From Chryseobacterium sp. Leaf201 (GTDB taxonomy: Bacteria; Bacteroidota; Bacteroidia; Flavobacteriales; Weeksellaceae), in contig NZ_LMKA01000001.1 of the NCBI RefSeq assembly GCF_001421435.1, positions 176,865-240,864 of the forward strand: a stretch of DNA of 64,000 nucleotides, read 5' to 3'. The notes under the pieces are model-generated. The model worked only from the letters and a program-made list of their open reading frames with translations. It had not been told where the DNA came from and ran no database searches. Below, one piece after another: positions 26,640 to 35,652 of the stretch (the first letter of the stretch is position 1; every line of letters begins with the position of its first letter). Both the position numbers and the translations under genes were made by a program.

Positions 26640-28181
26640 TTAAGAACTGCAAGAAAGTGTTGAACACCCCGAAGTATCATCATATTTCGAAGGCCTTTTT
26701 ACTGAAAATTCAGGATAGATTTCTTCATAAGGATTTTCCAGAGCTTCAGTTAATTTGCCCAGCATTTCGGTTTTTCCTTCATTAATTTCTTCAATACATT
26801 GATATAACAGGTAATTTCTCAGGATAAATTTAGGATTGGTTTTATTCATGATCTCTAAAGACTTTTCTTTTGAAATGATGTTTTTTTCCAGCCTCGACTG
26901 ATATTCTCCCATGAAAGCGGTTAGTTTTGAAATGGCCTCATCGTTCAGAAATGTATAGGAAACATTTTCGAACAGGGTTTTGAGATCATTTGATCCGTCA
27001 TACTTTGCAAGCTGACTGAAAAATAAGGTATAATCAAGCTGAAGATCCTGCATCAGGGTTTGCCAGCCGGAAAAAAACTTTTCGTCATTAGTAAGCAATT
27101 GGTCAAATCCGAATTTCCTGCAGAGCATCCGGTCATGTGTTTCCCAGAAATAGCTTCCGAAATCATTCAGCACATCTTCCAGGAATTTTTCATCCTTAAT
27201 TAATGGGTGAAGTGCATTGGCCAGCTGCCAGAGGTTCCACTGTGCAATCTGTCCCTGTTTCCCGAAAGCATATCTTCTTCCCGGAAGGTCCGTCGTATTA
27301 GGCGTAAAATTTAAGCTGTATTCATCCATCATTGAGTATGGGCCGTAATCAATCGTCAGGCCGAGAACTGACATATTGTCGGTATTCATCACACCATGTA
27401 CGAACCCGACCCTGTACCATTCTACCATCAGGTCTGCCGTCCTTCTGCCGACGTTCTCAAAAAAATCTTTGTATTTCTGTTCTCCTTCTGACGTGACTTC
27501 CTTAAAATAATTCTTAATGGTATAATCTGCCAGTTCCTGTAATGTTTTATACTCTCTCTGGGCAGACATCAGTTCGAAATGCCCGAAGCGGAGAAAACTT
27601 TCCGCTGTTCGGATAACAACGGCACCTTTTTCATATTGTGGATTCCCGTTGTACATCATATCCCGGATGACATCTTCTCCTGTAAAAGCAAGGCTCAGAG
27701 CCCGTGTCGTCGGAATGTCCAGATGGAACATCGCTTCACTCATCAGGTATTCGCGGACGGATGATCTCAGTACTGCTCTTCCGTCAGCATGCCTGGAGTA
27801 TGGAGTTGCTCCGGCACCTTTCCACTGGATTTCATTTTTCTGTCCGGAACTATTGGTAATTTCTCCGGCAAGGATAGCCCGGCCGTCGCCCAGCTGCCCT
27901 GCCCAGTTCCCGAACTGATGTCCTGCATAGGCCGTAGAATAAGTTTTAACATTTTCCGGCAGGTTATTTCCTACCAGAAAATCAAGGTCTTTCTCTTCAA
28001 ATTTTCCCAGTCCTATTTCTTCCGAAAGTTTTTCGTTGAAAGCAATAAGCTTCGGATGATCGAAGCCTGCCGGTTTTACGGTAGAGAAGAGAACTTTCGG
28101 CGTGTTTCTCTGCATCGGATTGCCTGAGAAATCTCCGGGAAATATTTTTATAAAAGGTTGTTGTATGTCTGCAATATTCAT
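26640..28181 (-). CDS. selO: Protein adenylyltransferase SelO (YdiU family)
   Basis: Pseudokinase-fold enzyme that transfers AMP from ATP to Ser/Thr/Tyr of target proteins and is linked to redox control in E. coli. The 513-residue product has the family signatures GDFSGNPMQR near the N-terminus, AGHQFGNWAGQLGDGRA, KGAGATPYSRHADGRAVLRSS (given in part) and the catalytic HGVMNTDNMS...DYGPY segment. It ends GCSTLSCSS: a Cys stands at the antepenultimate position, where animal SelO carries selenocysteine. It has its own -7 element very close to the ATG. Confidence 0.95.
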   Translation of the reverse strand: MNIADIQQPFIKIFPGDFSGNPMQRNTPKVLFSTVKPAGFDHPKLIAFNEKLSEEIGLGKFEEKDLDFLVGNNLPENVKTYSTAYAGHQFGNWAGQLGDGRAILAGEITNSSGQKNEIQWKGAGATPYSRHADGRAVLRSSVREYLMSEAMFHLDIPTTRALSLAFTGEDVIRDMMYNGNPQYEKGAVVIRTAESFLRFGHFELMSAQREYKTLQELADYTIKNYFKEVTSEGEQKYKDFFENVGRRTADLMVEWYRVGFVHGVMNTDNMSVLGLTIDYGPYSMMDEYSLNFTPNTTDLPGRRYAFGKQGQIAQWNLWQLANALHPLIKDEKFLEDVLNDFGSYFWETHDRMLCRKFGFDQLLTNDEKFFSGWQTLMQDLQLDYTLFFSQLAKYDGSNDLKTLFENVSYTFLNDEAISKLTAFMGEYQSRLEKNIISKEKSLEIMNKTNPKFILRNYLLYQCIEEINEGKTEMLGKLTEALENPYEEIYPEFSVKRPSKYDDTSGCSTLSCSS

Positions 28182-28185
28182 CTAT

Positions 28186-28193
28186 CAAAGATA
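28186..28193 (-). promoter_or_regulatory. -7 element abutting selO
   Basis: Minus-strand TATCTTTG (perfect TAnnTTTG) ends only 4 bp before the selO ATG, so a transcript from it would be leaderless or nearly so. Confidence 0.45.
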
Positions 28194-28204
28194 TTAATTA
28201 TAAA

Positions 28205-28238
28205 AGAAAAGACCTTCCAAATCATTGAAAGGTCTTGT
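28205..28238 (-). terminator. Terminator after the PBP1A gene
   Basis: AAGACCTT / AAGGTCTT stem (28209-28216 with 28229-28236) and a T-rich tract on the minus strand, 20 bp past the PBP1A stop. Confidence 0.8.
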
Positions 28239-28256
28239 ATATATTTAAAAGAGAAT

Positions 28257-30635
28257 TTATTTATTATTAAAGTCAATGTCTTCCCCCGTATTCAGGTTTT
28301 CATTGATATTCTCTTCTTTTTTACCCGGATTTTTAGGCCCCGAAGGTTCTGCAGGTCTCGGATTTTTAATTTCATCAATCGTCTGTAGACCGCCGTCGTC
28401 TCCATAACCGCCGCCTAAGCCTTTAAGGTTGGAACATCCGTCTTTCCATTCCGAAGGTTTTACAAACTTATCATCAGGGGAAACACCTAACGTTTTATCT
28501 GCCCAGACTTTCTTCATGAAAATGGCCCAGATCGGCAAGGCCATTTTAGCGCCCTGTCCTTCACCGGTTCCCAGGAAGTGGGTTGCCCTGTCTTCCCATC
28601 CAACCCATGCGCCGGTAGCCAGTTTCGGAACGATTCCCATGAACCAACCGTCTGAGTTGTTCTGTGTGGTTCCTGTTTTTCCGGCAATTTCTATATCTTT
28701 TGAGATTCCTTTTCTTCCTAATTCCCCTGAAGCGGTACCGTACTGCGCCACTCCTTTCATTAATTCAATCATCGTATAGGCATACATCGGATTCATTACT
28801 TCTTTCGGCTCTACATTCACTTCTTTAATTACCCTTCCGTTGGCATCTTCAATCCTCCAGATCATTTCCGGCTTGTTGTAGTTTCCGTAATTGGCAAATG
28901 TACTGTAAGCACCTACCATTTCGTAAATAGTAATATCAGATGAACCTAAGGCCATCGGTAAGCTGGTAGAAATATCTTCCGTTACGCCGAGATCCCTGGC
29001 TGTCTGAATTACACTCTGTGTTCCTGTCATCTCAGCAAGACGCAGTGCAACAGGGTTCTGAGAGTGTGCCAAAGCATCTTTCAGGGTAAGCATCCCGCCT
29101 CTTCCCGGAACGTGATACGTTCCTTTGTTAAAGCTCGCATTGGAAACTACAGAACATGGGGTCATTCCCAGTTTCATAATTGCCGTTGCGTATACAAAAG
29201 GCTTAAATGTGGAACCAACCTGTCTTTTCCCCTGTTTGATATGGTCATACTGGAAATGCTGCCAGTCGATACCGCCAACCCAGGCTTTAATTTCACCTGT
29301 TCCCGGGGTCATGGACATCAAGCCGGCCTGAGCGACTTTTTTATGCCACCTGATAGAATCCCACGGTGACATTTCCACTTCTTCTTCACCTGCCCATGTA
29401 AAGCGCGAGGTTTTTACCGGTTTCTTGAATTCCATCATAATGGAATCTTCGGAAACGCCTGCCGCCTGCAATTGCTTGTAACGGCCGGTTCTCTTCATGG
29501 CCTGAAGCATCAGACTGTTGATCTGCTTTTCATTCAGGTAATAAAAAGGCCAGTTTTTCCTTCCTCTCTGCTCGGCATCAAATCTCTTCTGGATATCCAT
29601 CAAGTGTTCCCTGATCGCATCTTCAGCATATTTCTGCATCTTGGAATCAAGGGTTACAAAAATTTTAAGACCGTCTTTATAAAGGTTCAGCTTTTTGCCG
29701 TTTTCTTTTTCGTAATCTTTAAGGTAATTATCGATTTCCTTTTTAAGGTAGAACTTGTAGTACGCAGAATAATCATCGTTGATATTTTTAATCGGATGAT
29801 AATCCAGGGTAATAGGAGTAGCAACGCCTTTTTCATAGGTTTCCTGGTCAATATAACCTGTCTTTACCATTTGGTCCAATACAACATCCCTTCTGGCTTT
29901 TGCCCGTTCAGGATTTCTCATCGGATTGTTTTTTACCGGGTTTTCCAGCATGGCAACAAACATAGCGGCTTCCGGTAAAGTAAGCTGGGATGTTTTTTTA
30001 TTGAAATAAATCCGGGAAGCCATTTCAATTCCGTTGGCATTGTATAAAAAGTCGAACTTATTGAAATATAAAGTTACGATTTCTTCTTTGGTATATCTTT
30101 TTTCAAGACTTACTGCCACTACCCATTCTTTTAACTTCTGGAAAGCCCTTGCAACTTTGTTCTGGGAGGCACCATTGGTAAAAAGAAGCTTTGCGAGCTG
30201 TTGTGTAATGGTGGAACCTCCACCTCTTCCCCCTCCGTAAGCAACGGCTCTGGCAACCGACTGTAAATCAATTCCTGAGTGCTCCTTAAAACGCTCATCT
30301 TCTTTGGCCTGAAGGGCGTAAATCAGATAAGGGGGAAGGTCTTTATAGATGATGGGCTGTGTCTTTTCCTTTTCAAATTTGCCTAGTAATACCCCGTCTG
30401 AAGAGATGATTTCAGAGGCAACATAGATATCCGGGTTTTCAAGTTCCTTTACATCAGGCATTTCTCCGAGAAAGCCCTGTGAAACGGCAAAGAAAAGTCC
30501 TGAAATCCCTAAAACCACAGCAATTAATCCTACCCAGATAATTCTGACCCATTTTTTCCAGGCGGTATTTTTCTTTTTGGGAGGAAGAGGGAAGGTTTTC
30601 CCTTTTCTTCCTGTATTAGATCTGTTTTCTTCCAT
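28257..30635 (-). CDS. Bifunctional penicillin-binding protein 1A
   Basis: Class A PBP of 792 residues that polymerises and cross-links peptidoglycan in the periplasm. A basic cytoplasmic tail and one membrane helix (about 30-52) precede a GT51 glycosyltransferase domain with catalytic Glu112 in KEDERF and GGGSTITQQLAK at 138-149. The transpeptidase domain follows: Ser475 in STFK, SQN at 525-527 and KTGTT at 653-657. The C-terminal 60 residues are low-complexity, Pro/Asn/Glu-rich. It starts 6 bp after gldH, so it is cotranscribed with the PSP1 and gliding-lipoprotein genes. Confidence 0.95.
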   Translation of the reverse strand: MEENRSNTGRKGKTFPLPPKKKNTAWKKWVRIIWVGLIAVVLGISGLFFAVSQGFLGEMPDVKELENPDIYVASEIISSDGVLLGKFEKEKTQPIIYKDLPPYLIYALQAKEDERFKEHSGIDLQSVARAVAYGGGRGGGSTITQQLAKLLFTNGASQNKVARAFQKLKEWVVAVSLEKRYTKEEIVTLYFNKFDFLYNANGIEMASRIYFNKKTSQLTLPEAAMFVAMLENPVKNNPMRNPERAKARRDVVLDQMVKTGYIDQETYEKGVATPITLDYHPIKNINDDYSAYYKFYLKKEIDNYLKDYEKENGKKLNLYKDGLKIFVTLDSKMQKYAEDAIREHLMDIQKRFDAEQRGRKNWPFYYLNEKQINSLMLQAMKRTGRYKQLQAAGVSEDSIMMEFKKPVKTSRFTWAGEEEVEMSPWDSIRWHKKVAQAGLMSMTPGTGEIKAWVGGIDWQHFQYDHIKQGKRQVGSTFKPFVYATAIMKLGMTPCSVVSNASFNKGTYHVPGRGGMLTLKDALAHSQNPVALRLAEMTGTQSVIQTARDLGVTEDISTSLPMALGSSDITIYEMVGAYSTFANYGNYNKPEMIWRIEDANGRVIKEVNVEPKEVMNPMYAYTMIELMKGVAQYGTASGELGRKGISKDIEIAGKTGTTQNNSDGWFMGIVPKLATGAWVGWEDRATHFLGTGEGQGAKMALPIWAIFMKKVWADKTLGVSPDDKFVKPSEWKDGCSNLKGLGGGYGDDGGLQTIDEIKNPRPAEPSGPKNPGKKEENINENLNTGEDIDFNNK

Positions 30636-30641
30636 TGATGA

Positions 30642-31106
30642 TTACGGTTTATCCGTTTCTATTTTTACTCCAATGTCTTCAATTCCCGGTAAAACATCAT
30701 TTCTCATAGCCTGGATCAGGCCTATTTCATATGTTCCTTTTGCCGGAAATCTGTAGTTCAGCTTATACTGAAACAATGTTTCCTTTGTATCACCGAATCC
30801 TGTACCCAGCCATTCCCCATTTGGTTTGGCCAGTACATAGTTCAACGTATCCGTTTCCTTTTTCTTGTTCTGAAGATTGGTGAAATTAACAATTAACCTG
30901 ATATTGCTGTAAGGATACTCATTGTTGTTCCTTACAACAAATATAATATTTTTAGGATGTTCAGGATCTGAAATTTCAAGATTAAATTTCTGCTCGCTTT
31001 TCTTATTCCACTTATTGTTAACAGAGTTCATGATGACTTCCCCTTCAGAAGAAGACTGGCAGCTCAAGAAAAGGACAAATGAGAATAATCCTAAAATTTT
31101 ACGCAT
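30642..31106 (-). CDS. gldH: Gliding motility lipoprotein GldH
   Basis: Lipoprotein required for gliding and T9SS function in Flavobacterium johnsoniae. The ATG at 31106 gives MRKILGLFSFVLFLSC with a good lipobox and a 154-residue product. The frame stays open further upstream but that part lies inside the preceding gene and lacks a signal peptide. Visible GldH features are the conserved FVVRNNNEYPYSNIRLIV stretch and the C-terminal YEIGLIQAMRNDVLPGIEDIG segment. Its start overlaps the end of the PSP1 gene by 8 bp, and the PBP1A gene follows after 6 bp. Confidence 0.92.
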   Translation of the reverse strand: MRKILGLFSFVLFLSCQSSSEGEVIMNSVNNKWNKKSEQKFNLEISDPEHPKNIIFVVRNNNEYPYSNIRLIVNFTNLQNKKKETDTLNYVLAKPNGEWLGTGFGDTKETLFQYKLNYRFPAKGTYEIGLIQAMRNDVLPGIEDIGVKIETDKP

Positions 31107-32550
31107 TATTATCTTTTTTTGGAGGAAACTTCTTTTTAAATTTTTTCTTGTTCGGGTTAGGCTTCTTCTCAACATCAGCACCGGTCATAGCTTCTGTTTT
31201 TTCCGTCTGGGGTTTAGGCTGTTGAGGTTTCTGTGTTCTTGGCTGACCAGTACCGGCAGAACTGGCATTCGGATTAGGCTGTCTCTCTTGTCTCTGAGGC
31301 CTTTCAGACTTCTCATTCCTGTCAGGACGCTGTTCAGGACGATCCTGTCTTTCAGGTCTGGCCTGGTTCCTTTTCTGTCCCTGGTTTGCGTTAGGGTTAT
31401 TCGGCTTACTGTTATTATTCGGCCTGTTCTGGTTTCTGTTCTTATTGTTGTTCCCTCTGTTTTTCTTTTCAAACCGGTCAACATTGTTTTCCTGAATCAG
31501 GTCAATGCTTACCAACGGCACATCAGGCTGTTTCAGTTCTTCAAGAGGAGGTGTTTTTTCACCACGCTTGTTTTTAGCGATTAATTTTTTAATCACGTCA
31601 ATATCAAAGTCATACCAGGCCATAGAACTGTCCACGTAAGCAAACCACATTTTCTTTTTGAAAACATCGATTTTAATACAGAACGCTCTTCCTTTTTCAG
31701 TATCCAGAGTGGTTGAAGAAGAAGGGAAGTGGCTTAATGCATCAAGATAGCTGTCCAGTTCGTAATTAAGGCAGCACTTAAGCTTGCCGCATTGTCCGGC
31801 CAGTTTTTGCGGATTGATACTTAACTGCTGGTATCTGGCAACATTGGTGTTTACAGATCTGAAATCTGTAAGCCATGTAGAACAGCAAAGCTCTCTTCCA
31901 CACGATCCGATTCCGCCTACTTTTGCCGCTTCCTGTCTGAAACCGATCTGTTTCATATCGATTTTTGTCCGGAAAGCACCCGCGTATTCTTTAATCAGCT
32001 GCCTGAAATCCACGCGGTTTTCTGCGGTATAATAAAAGGTAACTTTTGAAGCATCCCCCTGGTATTCAACATCGGTAATCTTCATTTCAAGACCGATTCT
32101 GTGGGCAATTTTCCGTGCTTCTATTTTTATATTCTCTTCTTTTTTCCTTGCTTCCTGCCATACCTCAAGATCTTTCTGGTTGGCCTGTCGGTATATCTTT
32201 AAAGGAGATTCTTCTGAAAATCTTTTCTTTTTCATCTGAATCTTTACCAGTTCTCCGGTGAGACTTACCACACCTACATCATGTCCGGGACTTGATTCTA
32301 CTGTTACTACACTACCTATATGTAACGGGATATTGTTTACATTTTTATAAAAGGATTTTCTGTCATTTTTAAATCTAACTTCTACAAAATCGCATCGGTT
32401 CGGTGCGGGATTGTTGATGTTGGAAAGCCAGTCGAAAACACTTAATTTATAACTATTACCACAGGTATTTACATTTTCACAGCCATTCGCGGTTTTCTTG
32501 GGTCCGCAAGAATGTGCAGAATCGCCGGATGTTTTACATCCACAACTCAT
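31099..32550 (-). CDS. PSP1 domain-containing protein (RicT/YaaT-like)
   Basis: Cytosolic protein of 483 residues with an N-terminal Cys-rich segment (MSCGCKTSGDSAHSCG), then the PSP1 domain (about 50-300) with CGRELCCSTW and GQCGKLKCCLNYE, the cysteine pattern seen in B. subtilis RicT (YaaT), part of an Fe-S-containing complex affecting RNA maturation. The last 130 residues are an Asn/Arg/Gln/Pro-rich disordered tail (NNNKNRNQNRPNNNSKP) ending in a Lys-rich KKKFKKKFPPKK, which may bind RNA. It heads an operon with gldH and the PBP1A gene. The link between these functions is unknown. Confidence 0.88.
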   Translation of the reverse strand: MSCGCKTSGDSAHSCGPKKTANGCENVNTCGNSYKLSVFDWLSNINNPAPNRCDFVEVRFKNDRKSFYKNVNNIPLHIGSVVTVESSPGHDVGVVSLTGELVKIQMKKKRFSEESPLKIYRQANQKDLEVWQEARKKEENIKIEARKIAHRIGLEMKITDVEYQGDASKVTFYYTAENRVDFRQLIKEYAGAFRTKIDMKQIGFRQEAAKVGGIGSCGRELCCSTWLTDFRSVNTNVARYQQLSINPQKLAGQCGKLKCCLNYELDSYLDALSHFPSSSTTLDTEKGRAFCIKIDVFKKKMWFAYVDSSMAWYDFDIDVIKKLIAKNKRGEKTPPLEELKQPDVPLVSIDLIQENNVDRFEKKNRGNNNKNRNQNRPNNNSKPNNPNANQGQKRNQARPERQDRPEQRPDRNEKSERPQRQERQPNPNASSAGTGQPRTQKPQQPKPQTEKTEAMTGADVEKKPNPNKKKFKKKFPPKKDNNA

Positions 32551-32570
32551 ATATTATATATTTAATCTTG

Positions 32571-32578
32571 CAAATTTA
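32571..32578 (-). promoter_or_regulatory. -7 element for the PSP1-gldH-PBP1A operon
   Basis: Minus-strand TAAATTTG, perfect TAnnTTTG, 20 bp ahead of the start codon. The -33 region has only a weak TTAG. Confidence 0.6.
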
Positions 32579-32797
32579 TGATTTTTATCTTTATCAGGTC
32601 TAAAATAATCAAATATTCAGGAACATCAGTGTTTGGGATTAAACAAAAACAGAAAATCACTGTTGTGTGTTTATTAAAGGCCTGATTATAAATGAGATTA
32701 ATGACGGTTTAATCCTGATGCTATTTTAAACATAATTTTCTTTTTCCATAACGTTTAAAATTTTATGATTTATTAACAGGCATAGCCAAAATAATTT

Positions 32798-32805
32798 TAT
32801 ATTTG
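32798..32805 (+). promoter_or_regulatory. -7 element for the FadL-SGNH operon
   Basis: TATATTTG, perfect TAnnTTTG, 19 bp ahead of the start codon. No strong -33 box. Confidence 0.55.
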
Positions 32806-32824
32806 GATTATATAATAATAGTCT

Positions 32825-34060
32825 ATGAAAAAAATATTAGTATCCACTGCATTACTGGCAGGTGTTCTATCTTACGCGGGAGGCTTCCGGGTTTCTCTGC
32901 AAGGGGTAAAACAATTGGCAATGGCGCATACCAGTGCGCATGCTGAAGATGCAAGTGTGACATTCTTTAACCCTGCGGGAATGTCGTTCATTCCTTCAAA
33001 GCTTAGTGTTGTTGCGGGAGGATTCGGAGCAAGCAATAAAGTAACTTTCCAGAATACAAACACTTTGCAGAGTTCTCAAACGGATAACCCGATGGGAACG
33101 CCTCTTTATGCTGCAATAGCGTACAGACCAATTGACAAATTATCAGTCGGATTCAGTTTTTCCACGCCTTTTGGCAGCACGATTGAATGGCCGAGTGACT
33201 GGGAAGGAAAGGAAATGGTACAGAAACTTGAGCTGAAAAGCTTCTATTTCCAACCGATGGTATCGGTGAAAATGGCAGACTGGCTGTCTTTCGGGGCAAG
33301 TTATATCTATGTAAAAGGCCAGGTAAACTGGGATAGAGGCGTTACACAGTTTGGTGGACAGGTAAACCTTAAAGACGAAAAAGCAAGCGGACATGGTTAC
33401 GGCTTCGGGTTTTATTTCAGACCGGATCCGAAACTGGATGTAAGTGTCGCTTACCGTTCGCCGGTTGATGTGAAAGCCAAGAAAGGGGTGGCTACCTTCC
33501 AGTTCCCGAAAGCTTCCATTTATCCGTTATTGGGATTAGACGGTACGGGGAAAGATAATTTTACGGCAACCCTGCCTTTAGTAGAAGAATATACTGTGGG
33601 TTTAACCTATAAAATCACTCCGAAATGGTTGGTTTCTGCGGATTTCAATTACCACGGATGGTCAAGATACACCCAGCTGACCCTGGACTTTGAAAAAGCT
33701 CCTGTCGGGAACCAGGCAGATCCTACGGTTTCTGTTTCTCCTAAAAACTTCAGGAATTCCAAAACATTCAGGTTGGGAACCCAATATGCATTTACCAATA
33801 TGATCTACGGACGTTTGGGTGCTTACTATGATGAGTCCCCTTATTCTGACGACCGCTTTATTCCTGAAACACCATCATTCAATACCTATGTTGTAACGGG
33901 TGGGGTTGGCTTTAAACTGAAACAGTTCGGAGTTGATGTTGCGGGAGGCTATGCGATGCCACAGGCCAGAGATGTGAAGAATTCAACACTTGGTTTCTAC
34001 GGACAGGCGAAAGCTACAGCGTTCTATTTAGGTTTAGGTTTATCTTACAACCCTTTTTAA
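32825..34060 (+). CDS. OmpP1/FadL-family outer-membrane transporter
   Basis: Outer-membrane beta-barrel of the FadL/TodX family, which lets long-chain fatty acids or other hydrophobic compounds cross the outer membrane. The 411-residue product has a signal peptide followed by the characteristic N-terminal hatch GGFRVSLQGVKQLAMAHT and DASVTFFNPAGMSF. Alternating beta strands follow, and the chain ends in an aromatic residue (SYNPF), as barrels do. It runs directly into an SGNH-hydrolase lipoprotein gene (9-bp gap), so a lipid uptake and hydrolysis pair is plausible. Confidence 0.92.
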   Translation: MKKILVSTALLAGVLSYAGGFRVSLQGVKQLAMAHTSAHAEDASVTFFNPAGMSFIPSKLSVVAGGFGASNKVTFQNTNTLQSSQTDNPMGTPLYAAIAYRPIDKLSVGFSFSTPFGSTIEWPSDWEGKEMVQKLELKSFYFQPMVSVKMADWLSFGASYIYVKGQVNWDRGVTQFGGQVNLKDEKASGHGYGFGFYFRPDPKLDVSVAYRSPVDVKAKKGVATFQFPKASIYPLLGLDGTGKDNFTATLPLVEEYTVGLTYKITPKWLVSADFNYHGWSRYTQLTLDFEKAPVGNQADPTVSVSPKNFRNSKTFRLGTQYAFTNMIYGRLGAYYDESPYSDDRFIPETPSFNTYVVTGGVGFKLKQFGVDVAGGYAMPQARDVKNSTLGFYGQAKATAFYLGLGLSYNPF

Positions 34061-34069
34061 TTGAAGACT

Positions 34070-35596
34070 ATGAAAAAAATTATAATTTCTACATTAGCAG
34101 TTTCCGCAATGTTGTTTACAACGAGCTGCGAAAATGATTTTGATACCGATGTAAATGATGTGGTTGTCACTAAGGGTGAAGCCGATTTCTCAAAATATAT
34201 TGCACTTGGTAATTCTCTTACTTCCGGATACCGGGACGGGGCACTTTACAGTTCCGGGCAGAATGAATCTTATCCTTCAATGATTGCTGCACAGATGAAG
34301 CTTGCAGGCGGAGGGGAATTTAAGCAGCCCATGATGCCAAATAACATTGGCGGATTCATAGGTATACCTGGATTTCCGGGTAAGCTGGAGCTTAAAATAG
34401 TAAATGGAGCATTGAGTCCTGTGCCTAACAGTCCGGCTGCTGCATTAGATAATGTAACTGCAGGAGGGCCTTATCAGAATATGGGAATTCCTGGTGCAAA
34501 GTCCTTTCATTTAGGATTATCGAATTATGGAATGTTAAACCCATATTATGCAAGATTTTCTACAGGCCTAAGCCCTATTGCTGCTGCAGCTGCACAAGCT
34601 CCGACCTTTTTTTCTTTATGGATTGGAAATAATGACGTTCTTTCATACGCAACTAATGGGGGTACAAACTCTTCTACTACAGGTGGGGTAACAACATATA
34701 CAGCTGCGACAAGTCAAATAGGAAATACCAATCCTGCTACTTATTTGTCTAATGATATTTCAGATCCCGGTGTAGTTGCTGCAAGCATCACTGGTTATGT
34801 CAATGCACTTACGGCAAATGGAGCAAAAGGTATTATTGCAAATATTCCTAATATTACTTCAGTACCATTTTTTACGAGAGTACCTTATAATCCTGTAACC
34901 CCAGCTTCTTTAGGAGCTAATATTACAGCGCTCAACACAAGTTTATACGGTCCGTTGAAGCAGGCTCTTACTGCTTTTGGTGCAGGAGACAGAATTAATC
35001 TGCTTTCAGCAACTGCTTCTAATCCTGTTTTGATTGTTGATGTGTCACTACCCAATTTATCTGCACAGCTTACTGCCGCTTTGACGCCTTCTTTAGGAGC
35101 TCCTACAGCAGCAGCATTTGGTCAGATTTACGGGCAGGCAAGACAGACAACACCTGAAGATTATATTCTTTTAACAACGAGTTCGGTTATCGGGACACCA
35201 GTTGCGGGAGTACCGGCTAATATCAATGTAAATGGTATTTCGTATCCTTTAGCTAATCAATATATTTTAACTAAAGCTGAAGCTGCCAAAGTTGCAACTG
35301 CTACAATTGCTTTCAATAATGCGATCAAAAGTGTGGCAACGTCCAAAAATCTTGCATTTGTAGATATGAATGCAAAGATGGAAGAACTTAATTCCAAATC
35401 CGGAATCGTTTGGGATGGGGTGAAATATACGGCTACTTTTGTAAGTGGCGGTGCATTCTCACTGGATGGGATTCACCTTACCGGAAGAGGATATGCCATC
35501 ATAGCCAACGAGTTCATTAAAACGATTAATGAAAAATACAAATCCACATTACCACAGGTAAATCCTAATACGTATTCAGGCGTTACCTTCCCGTAA
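34070..35596 (+). CDS. SGNH/GDSL-type hydrolase lipoprotein
   Basis: Predicted lipoprotein esterase or lipase of 508 residues. The ATG at 34070 is preferred to an in-frame TTG 9 bp upstream. Signal peptide and lipobox (MLFTTSC) are followed by SGNH blocks: block I YIALGNSLTSGY with the candidate nucleophile Ser, the Asn block WIGNNDVL, and the C-terminal DGIHLTGRGYA with the Asp-His pair. A long Ala/Thr/Ser-rich insertion (about 140-240) separates them. The window from 34300 to 35450 is more AT-rich with different codon choice than its neighbours. It is cotranscribed with the FadL-type channel. Confidence 0.88.
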   Translation: MKKIIISTLAVSAMLFTTSCENDFDTDVNDVVVTKGEADFSKYIALGNSLTSGYRDGALYSSGQNESYPSMIAAQMKLAGGGEFKQPMMPNNIGGFIGIPGFPGKLELKIVNGALSPVPNSPAAALDNVTAGGPYQNMGIPGAKSFHLGLSNYGMLNPYYARFSTGLSPIAAAAAQAPTFFSLWIGNNDVLSYATNGGTNSSTTGGVTTYTAATSQIGNTNPATYLSNDISDPGVVAASITGYVNALTANGAKGIIANIPNITSVPFFTRVPYNPVTPASLGANITALNTSLYGPLKQALTAFGAGDRINLLSATASNPVLIVDVSLPNLSAQLTAALTPSLGAPTAAAFGQIYGQARQTTPEDYILLTTSSVIGTPVAGVPANINVNGISYPLANQYILTKAEAAKVATATIAFNNAIKSVATSKNLAFVDMNAKMEELNSKSGIVWDGVKYTATFVSGGAFSLDGIHLTGRGYAIIANEFIKTINEKYKSTLPQVNPNTYSGVTFP

Positions 35597-35619
35597 TTAT
35601 TGATAAAATAAAAACTTAG

Positions 35620-35652
35620 AAACCACAAGAGTAATTCTTGTGGTTTTTTTTT
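35620..35652 (+). terminator. Terminator after the SGNH gene
   Basis: AACCACAAGA / TCTTGTGGTT stem (35621-35630 with 35636-35645), then eight or more T. Its T tract runs straight into the -7 element of prs. Confidence 0.85.

Noticed and set aside
29472..29978. 168-codon open frame on the plus strand
   Set aside because: It lies antisense inside the PBP1A gene, whose catalytic motifs span the region.
32593..32715. Inverted repeats (ATCAGG/CCTGAT and GGATTAAAC/GTTTAATCC) in the PSP1-FadL gap as a riboswitch
   Set aside because: The pairs are short, 60-90 bases apart and cross each other. No known riboswitch core was recognised, and chance is likely in AT-rich DNA.
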